A stretch of DNA of 64,000 nt from Lutispora saccharofermentans. Lineage in GTDB: Bacteria; Bacillota; Clostridia; Lutisporales; Lutisporaceae. Numbering within the stretch: position 1 is the stretch's first letter; each line of letters opens with the position of its first letter. Location: NCBI RefSeq assembly GCF_024363565.1, contig NZ_JAJEKE010000005.1, forward strand, positions 124,001 through 188,000, read 5' to 3'. The notes beneath the pieces were generated by a model. The model saw only the letters and a program-made list of their open reading frames with translations. It had not been told where the DNA came from and searched no databases. The position numbers and the translations under genes were made by a program. Shown piece by piece: positions 61,262 to 64,000 of this stretch.

Positions 61262-61564
61262 ATGGATATTGGTAGTAGAATAAGGGACTTAAGGAAATCT
61301 CATGATATAACAATAGTTGCATTAGCTCGAAAAGTTGGATTAACTCGTGAATACTTAAGCAACTTAGAACATAATGTCAATACTCCATCTCTAAGCACTT
61401 TGCAGAAAATTTGCGACGCTCTGGAGGTATCCATGGCTGGATTTTTTAATGCAGATGATGCAGCACTTCCCCCTGAATATCAGGAATTGCTGCATAATGC
61501 CAAAAGCCTTTCTCCGAAGCAGCTTGCATCTCTTAACGAATTTTTGAAATCTTTGAAGCAATAG
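61262..61564 (+). CDS. XRE-family regulator
   Basis: A 100-residue Cro/C1-type regulator: RIRDLRKSHDITIVALARKV, GLTREYLSNLEHNVNTPSLSTLQKICDAL, then a ~30-residue helical tail with a proline-rich turn (LPPEYQELLHNAKSLSPKQL). AAGGAG precedes its ATG. Transcribed toward the JAB gene and ended by the shared terminator at 61572. Its helix-turn-helix resembles that of the divergent partner, so the two may bind the same palindromes. Confidence 0.88.
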   Translation: MDIGSRIRDLRKSHDITIVALARKVGLTREYLSNLEHNVNTPSLSTLQKICDALEVSMAGFFNADDAALPPEYQELLHNAKSLSPKQLASLNEFLKSLKQ

Positions 61565-61571
61565 AATAAAA

Positions 61572-61634
61572 ATGAACAATAAAAATACCTTCTGCTATGG
61601 TTTCTTATCCTATAACAGAAGGTATTTTTTATTG
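61572..61634. terminator. Terminator repeat, copy 2 (bidirectional)
   Basis: Arms AAAAATACCTTCTG and CAGAAGGTATTTTT between convergent XRE and JAB genes. Nearly identical, loop included, to 46017-46080. Confidence 0.88.
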
Positions 61635-61640
61635 TATTAT

Positions 61641-62159
61641 CTACCTTTCCAAATATTTTATAGTATCAATTACTTGTATCTCAACTTGATAAATATATCT
61701 TTTAGTTGTTATGTAGCCTAAAAGTTCAACCTTATCATTTTCTAAGAAAGCAACTATACACGCAAAAGCATTAAATCTATAATCAGAGTCATACATGATT
61801 GAAGAGAGAGTTGCAATATCTCCTCCACTGACCCCTCTTAATGGTACTATATGGCTGTGCCATTCCCCAACATAGTCTACACCATATTTTTCATAATGCT
61901 CTCGGAGAACCTTTGAGCAGTATCCTGTATCTCTAAGAAATTTGGTTGAAGAATGATACGCTTTAGGACCTGGTAATGAAGCATGAGTTACATTTACTGT
62001 TAAGGGTTTAATGTCACTCCCTATTAAAATGCCTCCGGTTTCGACTTGGGGACTATCCTTTGTAGTCTTAACGATAAACTCATATGCTTCCCTTCTAACA
62101 TTTAACTGTGGTTTTACAACCTCTAATTTTTTATACCGATAGTTTCTGAATAATCTCAT
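61641..62159 (-). CDS. JAB/JAMM-family isopeptidase (Mov34/MPN)
   Basis: A 172-residue zinc metallo-isopeptidase. The complete JAMM set is visible: Glu40 in VETGGIL, HSH at 101-103 in GEWHSHIVPL, Ser111 and Asp114 in GVSGGD. In prokaryotic ubiquitin-like systems JAB proteins trim the ubiquitin-like precursor or remove it from targets. It overlaps the E1 gene by 29 bases, with GAGG 9 bases before its ATG, so co-translation is likely. Last gene of the E2-E1-JAB operon. Confidence 0.93.
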   Translation of the reverse strand: MRLFRNYRYKKLEVVKPQLNVRREAYEFIVKTTKDSPQVETGGILIGSDIKPLTVNVTHASLPGPKAYHSSTKFLRDTGYCSKVLREHYEKYGVDYVGEWHSHIVPLRGVSGGDIATLSSIMYDSDYRFNAFACIVAFLENDKVELLGYITTKRYIYQVEIQVIDTIKYLER

Positions 62160-63477
62160 TATACTTATCCTCTATATTAATATTTCTAATTTCTTCTGCT
62201 AATGAGCCACAAATGGGGCATTCAGGATGAATGTTATAATTGCAGTAATTAGTTCCAAATGGTTGTCTAAATTTATATGGCTCAATAAACTCAATATTTC
62301 TTACTGCTCCCCAAGCAATGTAATTATAAGGTAATTTACCAAATCCATTATCGGGATCGTCTTTTATTGTCATAAGAGCAACCTTTGCTGCCATCGCAGC
62401 AACTATAAACACATCAGTCCTAGTGCCCCTACTATTGCCATTTGAATTCTCTACTTGAGAACTATATGGCAAAATTCCTTCTCTGGTGTCATTATCTTCT
62501 ATTAATGCACCTTGCTCCTTAAGATGAATCCTTGTACATTCATAACAAGCAGCTTTATTTGGTGTAACCCTAATTATTTCTCCAATCTTTGCATTATCAA
62601 AAGTACATACCAAAATAAGTGGTTTACTAAATTTAACACATATATAATTTACCATTGCCCGTGATTCCGGGTTATCTGTAGCACAAATTACAATATCTGA
62701 ACATTGTACTGCTTCTACTAATTTTTCAGGGTAAGACATAATATCATTTTCGCACTTTTTAATACTGGTAGGTAATGAATGCTCCTTAATTACATCTTCA
62801 ACTGCATCTATCTTTTTTCTGCCTAAGTCTCTTACACCACATATATGTCTAAAAAGATTCACACTATTAAGCCTATCTTTATCAAATAAATGTAATGTTC
62901 CTACACCTGCTGCTGCAAGTTCCATAGCAATAGAAGATCCTCCACTCCCTAATCCAACAATAACTATAGATTTCTCTTTCATTTCTTCTAACGGCACTAA
63001 TCCATCTATTCTTTTAAACGGATTAGGCTTCTCCTCTAATGCTTGTACTTCCCCAGGTAAAATTAATTTTTTTCCCTTTAACTCAAGAAAAAAAGCAAGT
63101 AGTATCTCTTTTGAATCTTCTTCAACAAATAATAAATATTCTGCTTTTGACTCCTGAATCATCTCAAATAAGTCTTCCGGTAGCCATTGAGTTAATTCTT
63201 CAAATAACATATCCCAATTTTTTATTTTCTTTATTAAACCTTTTTTTACTTTTACCCAATAAGCCAATTTATCTTTATAATTGTTATTACAGAGTCTATG
63301 TTTCGATACTTTAAGAGAAGCAAGGCACGGTTCCATATCTCCTGTTCCCAGATCAACACTAAATGCACCTAAGACATCACCTTTAATAAATCCGTCAATA
63401 TAGCCCCACGATATATCGCATTTTCTCATTTTATCTATTAATTCTTCACCAATCAGCATACAGTACCACGAAGCCAA
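62131..63477 (-). CDS. ThiF/E1-like adenylyltransferase
   Basis: E1-type activating enzyme of about 448 residues. A ~160-residue N-terminal region of unknown fold is followed by the ThiF domain: VGLGSGGSSIAMELAAAGVG (nucleotide loop), LFDKDRLNSVNLFRH with the conserved Asp and Arg, and VICATDNPESR. Zinc-type cysteines occur as ACYEC and CPIC. A catalytic Cys for thioester transfer probably lies in this C-terminal part but cannot be chosen with certainty. The frame opens at a GTG at 63486 overlapping the E2 gene, but GGGAGG is spaced properly only for the TTG at 63477, one base after the E2 stop. Confidence 0.9.
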   Translation of the reverse strand: MASWYCMLIGEELIDKMRKCDISWGYIDGFIKGDVLGAFSVDLGTGDMEPCLASLKVSKHRLCNNNYKDKLAYWVKVKKGLIKKIKNWDMLFEELTQWLPEDLFEMIQESKAEYLLFVEEDSKEILLAFFLELKGKKLILPGEVQALEEKPNPFKRIDGLVPLEEMKEKSIVIVGLGSGGSSIAMELAAAGVGTLHLFDKDRLNSVNLFRHICGVRDLGRKKIDAVEDVIKEHSLPTSIKKCENDIMSYPEKLVEAVQCSDIVICATDNPESRAMVNYICVKFSKPLILVCTFDNAKIGEIIRVTPNKAACYECTRIHLKEQGALIEDNDTREGILPYSSQVENSNGNSRGTRTDVFIVAAMAAKVALMTIKDDPDNGFGKLPYNYIAWGAVRNIEFIEPYKFRQPFGTNYCNYNIHPECPICGSLAEEIRNINIEDKYNEIIQKLSV

Positions 63478-63478
63478 G

Positions 63479-63919
63479 TTATGCACCTCCCTTTATAGGT
63501 ACATCAGCCATGCCTTCATCAGGCATTTTATCAATTAGTTTAAATAGAAATGCCAAGAAATTAAAATACCAAATTTCAATTTTTTCAACTACATCTACTG
63601 TAGTATACTTCACATTCCATAATTTAGGTTGCAAATAACATAAGTTACCATCCTCCCACCTATGCCATTTATGTCCCCACATCTCTTTGGGTAATTCCGG
63701 CTCAAGTGGATAGACTTTAAGAGGTATGATTGGAAAACCATCAGGATATATTAATCTTACCTTTAACGGTGCTGCTTCGATTCCCTCAGGAATTAAATTA
63801 ACTTCACCTTCCCATGCAAGTTTACCTTCATATTTGCATAAAATGAATCTTTGATATTTGCTCTGCATACTTTGGTATTCTAGAACAACCCTATTTTTAT
63901 CAAACTCATACCACTTCAT
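63479..63919 (-). CDS. E2-like ubiquitin-conjugating protein
   Basis: A 146-residue protein with a UBC-like pattern: N-terminal strands (RFILCKYEGKLAWEGEVNLI), then PLKVRLIYPDGFPIIPLKVYP, and the active-site segment HKWHRWEDGNLCYLQPKLW, in which His and downstream Cys follow the H...G..C order of E2 enzymes. It would accept a ubiquitin-like protein from the neighbouring E1. AGGTGA lies 5 bases before its ATG, inside the end of an upstream gene that runs off the window. Divergence from eukaryotic E2s is large; the operon context makes the assignment strong. Confidence 0.85.
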   Translation of the reverse strand: MKWYEFDKNRVVLEYQSMQSKYQRFILCKYEGKLAWEGEVNLIPEGIEAAPLKVRLIYPDGFPIIPLKVYPLEPELPKEMWGHKWHRWEDGNLCYLQPKLWNVKYTTVDVVEKIEIWYFNFLAFLFKLIDKMPDEGMADVPIKGGA

Positions 63920-63923
63920 AATA

Positions 63924-64000
63924 TCACCTAAAAAACGGCCGGTCTTTTAGAGGGCGAGGACCCTTATTGATATTTTTCTCTGCATTCGCTTCAACAGGGG
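63924..64000 (-). CDS. 3' end of an upstream gene in the ubiquitin-like operon (partial)
   Basis: One frame stays open from the window edge for 24 codons (EANAEKNINKGPRPLKDRPF and so on) to a TGA that overlaps the E2 ribosome site. The tight join suggests a real gene co-transcribed with E2, possibly the ubiquitin-like protein or the target/effector of the system. It does not end in GlyGly. Too little is present to identify it. Confidence 0.55.
   Translation of the reverse strand, partial: PVEANAEKNINKGPRPLKDRPFFR

Noticed and set aside
1-64000. tRNA, rRNA, phage or conjugative genes
   Set aside because: None of the characteristic sequences or gene products were found in the window.

Overview
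The window looks like chromosomal DNA of a low-GC, Gram-positive, anaerobic Firmicute, most likely of the class Clostridia. The signs are AGGAGG-type ribosome sites throughout, S-layer-homology (SLH) surface proteins, a complete kdp operon, a sigma-54 activator, RpiR and GntR regulators, and peptide and amino-acid catabolism. No rRNA, tRNA, CRISPR array or prophage was seen. Most genes lie on the minus strand. I cannot name the species from sequence alone.

Layout. 1-4.3 kb: a GntR/FCD regulator, a small coiled-coil protein, a YfcC-type transporter and an M20 peptidase. 4.6-12.1 kb: a very large SLH protein with beta-helix and InlB-like repeats, then two AraC regulators. 12.2-16.6 kb: a decaying cell-wall locus with an NlpC/P60 relic, a 5'-truncated M16 peptidase, an intact D,D-carboxypeptidase, and a VanRS-like two-component system destroyed by one deletion and one small mobile element. 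16.7-26.0 kb: a pentapeptide-repeat protein, then a plus-strand operon of a TPR protein and kdpFABCDE. 26.2-31.3 kb: a second giant SLH protein with Ig-like domains and five helical repeats. 31.7-40.2 kb: an eight-gene operon (TetR, Old Yellow Enzyme, VOC protein, SCP2-like protein, split transketolase, class III aminotransferase, second SCP2-like protein) with a sharp promoter/operator. 40.5-46.8 kb: an AlbA_2 ATP-binding regulator, an amino-acid symporter with a class V aminotransferase and an RpiR regulator, and a MazEF pair. 47-52 kb: NhaC and an alanine-dehydrogenase-like gene behind a sigma-54 promoter, with divergent RpiR and sigma-54 activator genes. 52-60.8 kb: a peptide uptake and breakdown operon. 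60.9-64 kb: two divergent XRE regulators and a ubiquitin-like JAB-E1-E2 operon that continues beyond the window.

Three systems stand out. The TetR-controlled operon joins a split transketolase to two sterol-carrier-like proteins and a dienoyl-CoA/steroid-reductase-type flavoenzyme. The characterised steroid-17,20-desmolase DesAB of Clostridium scindens is itself a split transketolase, so a steroid or other lipid side-chain function is a concrete hypothesis. The E2-E1-JAB operon belongs to the prokaryotic ubiquitin-like conjugation systems, several of which act against phage. Finally, a 128-bp hairpin-rich element occurs in four full copies, each next to the same TTTA target and without a target duplication, which fits a non-autonomous IS200/IS605-type element.
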